NCBI GenBank assembly: GCA_011620825.1
Contig: WOYN01000062.1
Span: 1-14,231, forward strand
Source of the DNA: Candidatus Methanomethylophilaceae archaeon
Lineage (GTDB): Archaea; Thermoplasmatota; Thermoplasmata; Methanomassiliicoccales; Methanomethylophilaceae
DNA length: 14,231 nt
Reading direction: 5' to 3'
Below, piece after piece: positions 6,278-13,153 of the stretch. Each line of letters begins with the position of its first letter. Position 1 is the first letter of the stretch. The position numbers and the translations under genes are program-made. Below the pieces are notes generated by a model. The model did no database searches. It saw only the letters and a program-made list of their open reading frames with translations, and was not told the origin of the DNA.

Positions 6278-7923
6278 CCAGATACTGCATAGCATTGGAT
6301 ATAGGGACAAGCGGCCTCCGCTGTCAGGCGATCGACATGGACACGAAGGAGACCGTGGCAACTTCCATCACGCAGCGGCACCCGATACCGGGCATGAACG
6401 TGATAGATCATGTCGACTTCGCCATCAAGTCCGGCGAAGATGCCGCGACCGGCCTCCTCAGAGGTGCGGTCAATTCCCTTTTCAAGACCCTGAACATCGA
6501 TCTGGGCAAGGTCGAATCCGTGGGAGTGTGCGGCAACCCGTTCCAGCTCTCGCTGTTCCAAGGCATAGAGATAAGGGACCTGGCCTACGCAGGCAAGAAC
6601 ATGCTCGAAGACCTGGGGGTCGTCCCGCCGAAGAGGGACGGTGCTATAATAAGCGCAGAAGAGGCGGGCCTTGAAGGGATGCCCAATGCCAGGGTGATAA
6701 TTCCTCCGGCGGTGAGGCACGAGATAGGCGCGGACGCGATGGCCATGCTCATGATGACGGACGTCCTCGACGAGAAAGAGCCGTGCCTGGTCGTGGACTA
6801 CGGGACCAACGCGGAGATGGCCCTGATACACGACGGCAAGATAATGACCGGGTCCGCCGCGGCGGGGCCGGCGTTGGAAGGGCAGGAGATCGAGAGGGGA
6901 ATGCTCGCTGCTCCGGGTGCGATATCCGACGTGGACATCACACCGATCGGATGGAAATGTTATGTTCTGGATGAGACGATGGCCGCCAAAGAAGGCAGCA
7001 CCATCGACCCAACGTCCGGCGAGATCGTGAAGAAAGGACCGATGTCCGGCAAGGCGATCGGCATCACGGGTACCGGAGTGGTGGCCGCCCTCTATTGCGG
7101 AATCAAGTCAGGCATGGTCGTTCCGCCCGAAATAAAGACGAGCGACGGCAGGATGCATCTTCAGGACGGCATAGACATCACTTCAAAAGATGTAGAAGAG
7201 GCCGGCAAGGCGATCGGCGCCCTGAGAGCGGGATTCCTCACGTTGCTCCGCGAGGCGGGACTGTGGACGCAAGACGTCAAAAAGGCATACATGTCCGGAG
7301 CCTCCGGTCTTTATGTGGATGCTAAGAAGGCACTCGCCATCGGGATGGTGGTGCCCGGAGCGGAAAGGATCGTGCAGTTCGGAAACACATCCATCGGCCT
7401 TGCGCGCAAGATCGCCACGGGCGAGATGTCGCTGGACGAGCTGAGGAGGTTCGCCAAGAAACTGAGGGCCGACCACTGCATGTTCGCAACGGCCCAGGTA
7501 TTCAAGGACATCTATTCCATCGAATACGCCATCTGGGCCCAGGGAATGCCCATGAGCGAGTACAATAACATGCTTGAGGTCTACGACCTCCCTCCGATAG
7601 AGGAGTCGGCCGCGGACCCGGACGTGAAGCGCTATGCCGAGAGGGATCTGCCCGACACCGATAAGTCGCCCATATATGTTCTCGAGAACCCCGGGACCAT
7701 CCTCAGGGGAAGGGTCGAGGGATGCATCGCATGCCGCAAATGCGAGCGCGAATGCCCCGAGCACGCCATGAAGATAACGAAGGAAAGCGACGGGAACTAT
7801 GCCAACATACGCACGGACCTCTGCGGGGGATACGCATGCAGCAGGTGCGAGCGCGAATGCCCCGAGCGCGTTCTCAACTATAGAGGGCTCAGACTCAGCG
7901 ACCGCCGTCAAAAGGCAGACTGA
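6274..7923 (+). CDS. ramA: RamA-type ATP-dependent reductive activator of corrinoid proteins
   Basis: The 549-residue product resembles RamA, the iron-sulfur protein that uses ATP to reduce Co(II) corrinoid to the active Co(I) form in methylamine methyltransferase systems such as MtmB/MtmC. The N-terminal and central parts carry ASKHA-like nucleotide-binding features: IALDIGTSGLRCQAIDMD near the start, VVDYGTNAEMAL in the middle and ITGTGVVAALYCGI later, as in the RACo/DUF4445 group. The C-terminus holds two ferredoxin-type [4Fe-4S] motifs, with cysteines 484, 487, 490 and 494, then 517, 522, 525 and 529 (the first spacing in the second motif is C-x4-C). The ATG overlaps the pylD stop (ATGA) and follows AGGTAGG, so this start is preferred to the GTG at 6241. 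Coupling to pylD places corrinoid activation and pyrrolysine synthesis under shared control. Confidence 0.93.
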   Translation: MTRYCIALDIGTSGLRCQAIDMDTKETVATSITQRHPIPGMNVIDHVDFAIKSGEDAATGLLRGAVNSLFKTLNIDLGKVESVGVCGNPFQLSLFQGIEIRDLAYAGKNMLEDLGVVPPKRDGAIISAEEAGLEGMPNARVIIPPAVRHEIGADAMAMLMMTDVLDEKEPCLVVDYGTNAEMALIHDGKIMTGSAAAGPALEGQEIERGMLAAPGAISDVDITPIGWKCYVLDETMAAKEGSTIDPTSGEIVKKGPMSGKAIGITGTGVVAALYCGIKSGMVVPPEIKTSDGRMHLQDGIDITSKDVEEAGKAIGALRAGFLTLLREAGLWTQDVKKAYMSGASGLYVDAKKALAIGMVVPGAERIVQFGNTSIGLARKIATGEMSLDELRRFAKKLRADHCMFATAQVFKDIYSIEYAIWAQGMPMSEYNNMLEVYDLPPIEESAADPDVKRYAERDLPDTDKSPIYVLENPGTILRGRVEGCIACRKCERECPEHAMKITKESDGNYANIRTDLCGGYACSRCERECPERVLNYRGLRLSDRRQKAD

Positions 7924-7943
7924 CCTCTTGGTAACAGGAACGA

Positions 7944-8441
7944 TCAGCGGATGTTTATTCCTGATACTCCGCGACATCTGCGCAGCAGGGGGATCAGCTC
8001 GGCCGGTATCTGGCCGTCAACCACCACTATGAGCTGCGAATCCTTCCTTTCGCCGTTGTCGTCGACCACGGCCTGCCTCACCGACAGGCCGGCCCTGTAG
8101 ATCACCGAAGCGACGTCCGCCAGTATACCGGGCATAGTAGCGTCCTCGGGAACTATCTCTATCACGGAACAGTCAATCTCGGAAGCTATGCGGTCCAGCA
8201 TAAGGATCGGCCTCAGTTTCGAGAACACAGCGTCGAGTTCAGTGGTCGAGTGCATCCTTTCCAATGTGGACCTGACGACACGGCGGTCGACACCCGCGGA
8301 ACGGGCCAGCGCGGAATCTGCGATCTCCACGTCTCCGCAGAAGGCCTTGCCGCTCTTTTCACATATGCCATATTTGAGCATAATATCGGCAACCCTTCCT
8401 TGAGACGGGTATCGGTCGAACTGCTTCCGGATGTGGTCCAT
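7944..8441 (-). CDS. ACT-domain protein, predicted regulator of amino acid metabolism (COG2150-like)
   Basis: The 165-residue product fits a conserved archaeal family with an N-terminal helical part and a C-terminal ACT domain, predicted to sense amino acids. The order of recognisable segments is YPSQGRVADIMLKYG near the start, CGDVEIADSALARSAGVDRRVVRSTL (shown here in part: CGDVEI, GVDRRVV) and an ACT-like end beginning SVIEIVPEDATMPGILADV. The ligand is unknown. I chose the ATG at 8441 because the family begins shortly before the KF.RYP.Q segment; a GTG at 8507 would add 22 residues without family support. It is convergent with ramA, with 20 bp between stops, and lies 67 bp downstream of the first secreted-protein gene. 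Whether it is cotranscribed with that gene is open; an AT-rich stretch around 8461-8475 could be its own promoter. Confidence 0.8.
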   Translation of the reverse strand: MDHIRKQFDRYPSQGRVADIMLKYGICEKSGKAFCGDVEIADSALARSAGVDRRVVRSTLERMHSTTELDAVFSKLRPILMLDRIASEIDCSVIEIVPEDATMPGILADVASVIYRAGLSVRQAVVDDNGERKDSQLIVVVDGQIPAELIPLLRRCRGVSGINIR

Positions 8442-8508
8442 ACCACGTAATGGGCAATAAGGTAATAATGTTTTATCGCCAGAGGAATGTTCTATGATTC
8501 CAGGCACC

Positions 8509-9561
8509 TCATTCCGGATATATCGCCGTCATGAAGACGCCGGCATTCGCGTCATTCTTATGGATCGTGAATGTGATGGGTTCGTCGGACGACATCCATG
8601 TGATTCCATCGATCGTCTTCGACGAGTAGGTAGTTCCGTCGATGAACGAGTAATAGCTGGCTCCCGAGCTTACATGGTACGAATAACCTCCCGTCGTGAT
8701 GGTGATGCTCTTCTGCAGGTCGAACTTGAAGCAGAAACTTCCGCTGAGCGTAGCATCGAACGAAGTCCATCCCGTTTGGGTATTAGCCGTATAGTCAATT
8801 TCATAGGCTGGGTATTCGACGCCGCCTGATGTAATGACCGTCGGGTTGACTGCGGCGACGGGTGTGTTGTCGGGGTCTCCCGGTATCGTCGTATCGATCA
8901 CTACATCGCTGACGGCCTCTCTGAATGACAACTGGTTGCCATAATTCGTCACCACATTATGTGTGCCTGCGTAGGAGACGTTTATCGTGAACGTCAAACA
9001 TTCGTTCTCGGGCGGGTCTTCAGATAAGTCGTCGATCATTATGCTCAGGGTTTTGCCGTTAAGGTCCGAAATGGTCGTAGAAAGGCCTGCGGGGGGTATC
9101 GCTGTCTCCATCCCGGCGCCGTCTATGAGGACGAAATGATAAGCAATGCCTGTGAAGGATGTGCCCGCAGAATATATCTCGAACTCCGCATTGCACAATA
9201 AGGTAACATCCGCGACGTCGCTCGTAGAGGACGTGATGATATTCCCATGCCCGAAGTGAAGGTCGGCACTGTCCAATACATAGGTAGTGGTGCCGTTAAC
9301 TTCCACGTTGTGATAGTCGATAATACGGGCTCCTTCTTCTGAGGTGCCATCGAAAGACCCGTTCGTCAGAAGGTCTCCGGTTGTGTTCGTCAACATTAGC
9401 TCGGTACCTCTCGCACCAACAGTGTTGTTCGTGTTCGTCATATCGCTTGCGTGAACAGAATATCCGATACCTACTGTAGACATGAGTAAAAGCGTAAGGA
9501 GCACGCCGATGATAGATAGCAATCCCAAGCAGTCCATTTTTTTAATTTTGGGGCCCTTCAT
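8509..9561 (-). CDS. Secreted TasA/camelysin-like protein with SipW-type signal peptide, 350 aa
   Basis: The N-terminus has a short basic stretch (KGPKIKK), a hydrophobic segment at about 11-32, then GYSVHASDMTNTNN (33-46). This matches the G-Y-[AS]-x3-S-D-[VM]-T-N signature shared by the two other secreted proteins in the window. In bacteria that pattern marks TasA/camelysin-type proteins cleaved by the SipW signal peptidase. The mature part is Thr/Ser/Asn/Gly-rich and predicted by composition to be mostly beta structure, with few Cys and no recognised catalytic motif. It is about 140 residues longer than its paralogs and more divergent. It probably acts outside the cell as a surface or matrix protein; that is inference. 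A shared 19-bp promoter element lies about 155 bp upstream, so its leader is long. The next in-frame ATG (9537) would shorten it by 8 residues. Confidence 0.75.
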   Translation of the reverse strand: MKGPKIKKMDCLGLLSIIGVLLTLLLMSTVGIGYSVHASDMTNTNNTVGARGTELMLTNTTGDLLTNGSFDGTSEEGARIIDYHNVEVNGTTTYVLDSADLHFGHGNIITSSTSDVADVTLLCNAEFEIYSAGTSFTGIAYHFVLIDGAGMETAIPPAGLSTTISDLNGKTLSIMIDDLSEDPPENECLTFTINVSYAGTHNVVTNYGNQLSFREAVSDVVIDTTIPGDPDNTPVAAVNPTVITSGGVEYPAYEIDYTANTQTGWTSFDATLSGSFCFKFDLQKSITITTGGYSYHVSSGASYYSFIDGTTYSSKTIDGITWMSSDEPITFTIHKNDANAGVFMTAIYPE

Positions 9562-9655
9562 CCTATCCGGTCTCCGAGATCAGCCAAACAATCCATTGGC
9601 GAGAAACGCACAAGCGTGGCTGAACTTCTAAAATCGGCCGTCGCTGCAATTTCTA

Positions 9656-9764
9656 TGTCGAACACGATACTGGCTCCGAAACATAACGGTGTTGAATTGG
9701 CATATTGGCAGATTATATATTAACATTGTTATCAACACTAAATCTGAGTTCGACAGGAGCCAGT
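9656..9764. repeat. Nested and interlaced inverted repeats around the first secreted-protein promoter
   Basis: Three inverted pairs bracket the promoter element: TGTCGAAC (9656-9663) with GTTCGACA (9748-9755), ACTGGCTCC (9669-9677) with GGAGCCAGT (9756-9764), and GTGTTGA (9689-9695) with TCAACAC (9732-9738). The first two pairs interlace instead of nesting. A direct repeat ATTGGCA occurs at 9696-9702 and 9704-9710. They may be a remnant of an insertion-sequence end or regulator sites; I cannot tell which. Confidence 0.4.
9716..9734 (-). promoter_or_regulatory. Shared promoter/operator element, copy 1
   Basis: The + strand reads TATATTAACATTGTTATCA. On the coding (-) strand this is an inverted repeat TAAC-N3-GTTA directly followed by the TATA-like TTAATATA. 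It differs at one position from the copy at 11429 and at three from that at 13059. It lies about 155 bp before the start codon of the 350-residue secreted protein, predicting a leader of roughly 125 nt. Function is inferred from conservation and position. Confidence 0.7.
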
Positions 9765-10477
9765 GCATTTTTGCGATGATGACCGTCTAACGTACGAAAG
9801 GACCAGTACTGTCGGCATCATTGCCTTCGTCAGGGATATCCGAGGAAATTGGGCCCCGATGGCTTTTCGACGGGATCAAGGGCAAAGGAAAGCCACCCTT
9901 CCCGTTGGTCTGCGCGCTCGTATCGTATCATCTCACGGATAACTTCTCCGTGGAAGGATACGGAAGATGGCTGGAATCTCCGGAACTCAGGAACAAGCCG
10001 GCCCCCCGGAAGGATATCGGCCAAAGGATGCCCAGCCGTGCGATCGGCCGTGTCGGGGAGTACATGACCGGATATCTGCGATCTCGGGCACGCGGATGTG
10101 AATATAAACACAACATCCGTCGCGGTGTATACGATAGGGCCTTTTGCTATGTTTTTTCGCCCGGGTCATCGTCTCCATGGTTCAGTATGAGGTGCCTGAA
10201 CTTGGGAAGCGTTCGACGAGATCCATTATCGATTTCCCGCAGGATTTGACAGCTATGTTTTCGACCGCAAACGGGTGGCAAGGTGCATGTATTCGAACTT
10301 CGAGGCACCGAATTCACGTATTCCCGGGATGCGACGGTCGTTTCGGGTATGTAGGGCCGAAAGCCCGGAGAGACCGCAGACGACCCGGAAAACCCCATGG
10401 AAAACGGAACGCAATCAGCAGATGTTCAGCTGTTAGATTCTTCTGAAATCAGAATCATCTGTCGAGCTCAGGATTAA
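9763..10477 (+). pseudogene. Decayed DDE-type transposase gene (IS1634/IS4-like), several frameshifts and internal deletion
   Basis: Pieces of one transposase can be read in successive frames. Residues LTYERTSTVGIIAFVRDI occur in the frame of 9787, possibly starting at the GTG at 9763. The frame then shifts near 9840 to give GPRWLFDGIKGKGKPPFPLV and VSYHLTDNFSVEGYGRWLES, and RVGEYM near 10060. Another shift near 10080 gives HADVNINTTSV, resembling the first catalytic Asp region (DVNIDTTSV in intact relatives, as I recall them) with Asn in place of Asp. In the same frame after stops come FDSYVFDRKRVARCMYSNFE (10240-10302 area). A further shift leads to the likely C-terminus ENPMENGTQSADVQLLDSSE ending at TAA 10475-10477. 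The remnant is about 715 bp, much shorter than an intact gene, so the central catalytic part is mostly deleted. It is inactive. Family assignment is from memory of such proteins, not a search. Confidence 0.75.
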
Positions 10478-10590
10478 AAAAAGTCGAGGTCATTCTTGAC
10501 GGTGTATAGGACATAATCTTTTTGACAACACGACTGGAACGCACCCTGTAATTCAAAAATACCGGAAGTCCGATCCAACCGGTAGGTAAA

Positions 10591-10616
10591 TAATAAAAAG
10601 GTTTTGAAGGTCGACC
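10591..10616 (-). terminator. Possible terminator after the 204-aa secreted protein gene
   Basis: Downstream of the stop codon on the - strand, the palindrome GGTCGACC (10609-10616) is followed by a T-rich run (CCTTTTTATTATT on the - strand, around 10588-10600). Archaeal termination often needs only a T-rich run, so this is plausible but not proven. The rest of 10478-10660 shows no gene. Confidence 0.35.
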
Positions 10617-10660
10617 GATCGAAAGACCGGTGGCCCTCCTTCAGTGGTTTGATTCCCTGT

Positions 10661-11275
10661 TCAGACAGTTATTGGGCTCACATATATGGTGATGGTGTAC
10701 GTGAGATCAACTGGCTTGTTTGACAGAACGTCACTGCCTGCGACAGTGCCGTTCAGCACAAGGACGAAGTCCTGTCCGTCAACAGATGACGCATCGGACG
10801 TCAGGTTAACCGCTGCAGGCGACACGGAGGTTGCAGTTCCGGCGACGGTCTGTCCACCCATATCAAGTGCGGTTGTTATTCCGTAGGTCGCAGGTGCAGA
10901 GGCGTCCGTCCATGTGATAACGTAGTAAACATTCACGGATGTGACACTGGGATCCGTCACGTGGATGTTCAACGTCGCCCCTCCCAGAACGATGTTCTGG
11001 GCGGGCACCTTGTAGACGTTGGTGCTGTTGTTCTGTGAGTTGCTGTATGTCAGGTCGTCCGCAGTTGCGTCGAAACCGCTGGAAGATAGCAGATTGCCGT
11101 TCCCATCTTCGAGCCTGGCGGTCAGACCATCCGCTGCAACAACGTTGTCAGTGTTGGTGACGTCGCTCACGAGAGCGGCGTATCCTAGCCCGATCATGGC
11201 CGCGGCGCAGAGTACCAGCGCGACAACCGGGACCAGGAGCTTCTTGCGGTTCCTTTCGTTCTTGTATGTTGTCAT
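10661..11275 (-). CDS. Secreted TasA/camelysin-like protein with SipW-type signal peptide, 204 aa
   Basis: The N-terminus is MTTYKNERNRKK, then a hydrophobic segment at about 13-32 (LLVPVVALVLCAAAMIGL), then GYAALVSDVTNTDN (31-44) and a VVAADGL stretch. This is the tripartite pattern of SipW-dependent signal peptides, where cleavage falls just after the hydrophobic segment. The mature part is rich in Thr, Ser, Val and Asn and contains VYYVITWTD, matched by VKYVIIWYD in the 210-aa paralog; both end in a strand YTIT[IV]YV.P. Of two ATGs six bases apart (11281 and 11275), I prefer the second. It sits 8-9 nt after GGAG and gives the same M-T-[ST]-Y start as the paralog. A likely role is subunit of an extracellular fibre or surface layer component; no binding or catalytic motif is seen. 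Confidence 0.8.
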   Translation of the reverse strand: MTTYKNERNRKKLLVPVVALVLCAAAMIGLGYAALVSDVTNTDNVVAADGLTARLEDGNGNLLSSSGFDATADDLTYSNSQNNSTNVYKVPAQNIVLGGATLNIHVTDPSVTSVNVYYVITWTDASAPATYGITTALDMGGQTVAGTATSVSPAAVNLTSDASSVDGQDFVLVLNGTVAGSDVLSNKPVDLTYTITIYVSPITV

Positions 11276-11428
11276 ATTCATTTCTCCTTTTCGCAGGATT
11301 TTGCGCGTTCCAAAGGCCGATCGGAGGGGAGGCGCCGTCGGAGCCGATCACGGCTCGCGTCGGCCGGTCCCCGGATACAGACATGGACCCGACAGAGTAT
11401 TCTGTTTGAGGCCTTAATTTCTTTTCAT
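11276..11428 (-). promoter_or_regulatory. Long, GC-rich leader of the 204-aa secreted protein gene
   Basis: About 150 bp separate the promoter element from the start codon. The leader contains an inverted repeat GATCGG (11319-11324) / CCGATC (11344-11349) and further GC-rich self-complementary stretches, unlike the AT-rich DNA on either side. It ends in AAAGGAG, the ribosome site. It may fold and control translation or mRNA stability. I recognise no riboswitch class. Confidence 0.35.
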
Positions 11429-11447
11429 TATATTAACGTTGTTATCA
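11429..11447 (-). promoter_or_regulatory. Shared promoter/operator element, copy 2
   Basis: The + strand reads TATATTAACGTTGTTATCA, the same element as at 9716-9734 with one difference. Here it lies about 150 bp before the 204-residue secreted protein gene. TAAC-N3-GTTA abuts the TATA-like part in the same orientation relative to the gene. Confidence 0.72.
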
Positions 11448-11825
11448 TAAAAAATGGGCATCATAGATTCGGCGTTCGGGAAAAAATAATCAATAATATT
11501 TCGTATCAATCGGGCAGGGTTCAATCATCGCGACGTCTCTGCGGGATTTATAAAATTTGATATTTTATAGGTGCACCGATCGGGTGCAGCCAGTAGAACG
11601 TTCACATTATCAATCACCTGGCACACGTAAGCGGGACGATCCGATGAAGCCTCCCGCAATTTTTTCATTTTTGTGTAAGTATGGTCTTCCAGCTATCATT
11701 TCATTTTATTATTGTATCATTTAAGTTGATATCGCAGTTCAACGAGTTACACTATCTACTTTGATACGCTACCGGAATAAAGTGTCCTCAGCAGAACATC
11801 GTTACGCTCGATACTTGGGGACCTC
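11448..11825. other. AT-rich intergenic stretch with two adjacent hairpins
   Basis: No credible gene is seen between the end of the 210-aa gene and the copy-2 promoter. At 11550-11568 lies ATAAAAT-TTGAT-ATTTTAT, and three bases on, at 11572-11588, TGCACC-GATCG-GGTGCA; both are perfect stems with 5-nt loops. They could end the transcript of the 210-aa gene (about 240 bp downstream of its stop) or act in regulation of the next gene. The rest is AT-rich without recognisable signals. Confidence 0.35.
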
Positions 11826-12458
11826 TCAGAATAGGTATGGCTCCACATATACGGTAATGGTGTAAAAGATGTTGCTCGGCTCGTCGACCATGCCGCTGAT
11901 ATCTTCAGGAATATATCCGTTAAGGGTAATCAGGCGGCTATTGTCGACACTTATATTCATGGGCGCTGTTTTCTCTCCCTCTGCCAGGGAAAATGCTGTT
12001 TCGCCCTGTCCTATAGTGAGGAATGTATCCATTCCGTAAAGCGACTCAGGATCGGTCCCTGTCCAGACCACGTCATACCATATAATGACATATTTTACAT
12101 CCGAGTTGACCGAAGGTTCGATACTTATGACGGCTCTGCCGAGCTCCAGCTCTTGACAGCTTACAAAGAACGTCGGAGGGTTGCTGTCGACCCTGTTATA
12201 ACTGCAGCTGATCTTGGTGGCGCCGTTGCCTCCGTTGGCATTCCGGCTGAATTCCCCTTCCCTCATTATTTCTCCGTTTTCGTTCAGGAACTTGACGTCC
12301 AGCCCCTCGCCCGCGATAAGATTTACTTCGTTCGTAACGTCACTTATAAGCGCAGAATATCCGACCGCAATCATGGCAAAAAGGCAAATCAGGATAGTCA
12401 TTATCGGAATCAGACTCCTCTTCCTGCGGCGATGACCGCTCTCATCGTACGACGTCAT
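11826..12458 (-). CDS. Secreted TasA/camelysin-like protein with SipW-type signal peptide, 210 aa
   Basis: The N-terminus reads MTSYDESGHRRRKR, a hydrophobic segment at about 16-33, then GYSALISDVTNEVN (33-46) and LIAGEGLDV, aligning residue by residue with the 204-aa paralog. The mature part is more acidic (many Glu/Asp) and has two cysteines (SCSYN and VSCQEL). It shares YVIIWYD and the terminal YTITVYVEP with that paralog. The ATG at 12464 touches the ribosome site AAAGGAGG, so the ATG at 12458, 6 nt after it, is the better start. The gene overlaps the 3' end of the signal peptidase gene by 17 bp, so the two are in one operon and probably translationally coupled. It is probably the cognate substrate of that peptidase and an extracellular structural protein; the function is inferred. 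Confidence 0.8.
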   Translation of the reverse strand: MTSYDESGHRRRKRSLIPIMTILICLFAMIAVGYSALISDVTNEVNLIAGEGLDVKFLNENGEIMREGEFSRNANGGNGATKISCSYNRVDSNPPTFFVSCQELELGRAVISIEPSVNSDVKYVIIWYDVVWTGTDPESLYGMDTFLTIGQGETAFSLAEGEKTAPMNISVDNSRLITLNGYIPEDISGMVDEPSNIFYTITVYVEPYLF

Positions 12459-13008
12459 CGTCATCCTCCTTTTCAGAGTATATGCGCAGGATTTCGCGGA
12501 CAGAATAAATTATGACCACAGCACAGGCAACGAATGCGGCGATCCATGTCGCCCTATCTTTGGCCAAGGTCACAAGCTCTCCGAAGATATGGGATACGCC
12601 GACGATTTTTCCTATCACTTGTTCCGGGTAGACTATCGGGTCGATGCCGTCGTTCGCATCTCCTTTGGTTATGAAACTGCCGTCGTCGCGTATCTCTATT
12701 ACGCGGTGCACGATCATCGTGCCACCTCTGTCATAGGCAATGACATCGCCGACAGCAATGATATCAAGTTCATTCCGATCCAGGTGGTGTATCATTACCA
12801 GGCTGTTTATCGGGATGGTGGATATCGGATAATCCGTTGGATCTCCGTCCATGGAACCGGACACCACAAGACGCACCTCCCGATCTCTGAGGTCGAACGA
12901 ATCGCCGTTTATATCATACAGACCATATGCTCCAGCCCCCACCAAAAAAATAACGACTGTAACCGCCAGTCCAGCAAATATTTTGCTTTTATTTTTTCGA
13001 TAAGACAT
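12442..13008 (-). CDS. Type I signal peptidase, archaeal/SipW-like (Ser-His-Asp)
   Basis: This 188-residue membrane protein has an N-terminal transmembrane segment (about 10-30) and the catalytic serine in SGSM (Ser52). VHRV supplies His101 in place of the bacterial lysine, as in archaeal, ER and SipW-type peptidases. GDAND carries Asp117 and Asp120, candidates for the acidic residue. A second hydrophobic segment at about 156-173 is followed by a charged tail SEKEDDDDVVR. It would cleave signal peptides on the outer face of the membrane. The ATG at 13008 follows GAGG by 8 nt. A GTG at 13056 would lie almost at the promoter's TATA box, upstream of the predicted transcript start, so it is rejected. 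It precedes and overlaps a TasA-like gene, as sipW lies beside tasA in Bacillus, suggesting a dedicated peptidase and not the housekeeping one. Confidence 0.88.
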   Translation of the reverse strand: MSYRKNKSKIFAGLAVTVVIFLVGAGAYGLYDINGDSFDLRDREVRLVVSGSMDGDPTDYPISTIPINSLVMIHHLDRNELDIIAVGDVIAYDRGGTMIVHRVIEIRDDGSFITKGDANDGIDPIVYPEQVIGKIVGVSHIFGELVTLAKDRATWIAAFVACAVVIIYSVREILRIYSEKEDDDDVVR

Positions 13009-13058
13009 GATATGAGCCTCAATCAGGTAAAAACTGCTGAGTAATCGCCTCCTCACTA

Positions 13059-13077
13059 TATATTAACGTAGTTATTA
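13059..13077 (-). promoter_or_regulatory. Shared promoter/operator element, copy 3
   Basis: The + strand reads TATATTAACGTAGTTATTA, two differences from copy 2, again with TAAC-N3-GTTA next to the TATA-like TTAATATA on the coding strand. Here the TATA part lies about 50 bp from the peptidase ATG, predicting a leader near 28 nt. It would drive the peptidase and the coupled 210-aa gene. The CDF transporter upstream ends before it and is thus a separate unit. Confidence 0.72.
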
Positions 13078-13153
13078 GTCCAATTAAGCCAGTATTTGCG
13101 CCCTGCATAGACGAATTAATTTATCTGACGATATCTGACAAAATCTCGGATAC

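Noticed and set aside
5662..6831. Open frame of 389 codons on the - strand across pylD and ramA
   Set aside because: It runs antisense to two well-supported genes, has no family resemblance and no ribosome site; a by-product of GC-rich codon use.
8442..8507. GTG start of the ACT-domain gene at 8507
   Set aside because: The extra 22 residues do not resemble the family N-terminus, and the ATG at 8441 gives the usual length.
9790..9806. A GTACGAAAGGACC stretch resembling the sarcin-ricin loop of 23S rRNA
   Set aside because: No other rRNA sequence surrounds it, and it is explained as codons of the transposase remnant (TYERTS).
12589..13044. Open frame of 151 codons on the + strand opposite the signal peptidase
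   Set aside because: The opposite strand has a clear peptidase with catalytic motifs; this frame shows no recognisable protein features.
13009..13056. GTG start for the signal peptidase at 13056, adding 16 residues
   Set aside because: It would lie almost at the TATA box and upstream of the predicted transcript start; the ATG at 13008 has a ribosome site and a normal N-terminus.
13122..13139. Direct repeat of TATCTGAC (two copies) as a possible CRISPR or att site
   Set aside because: Only two short copies ten bases apart, with no array or integrase nearby.
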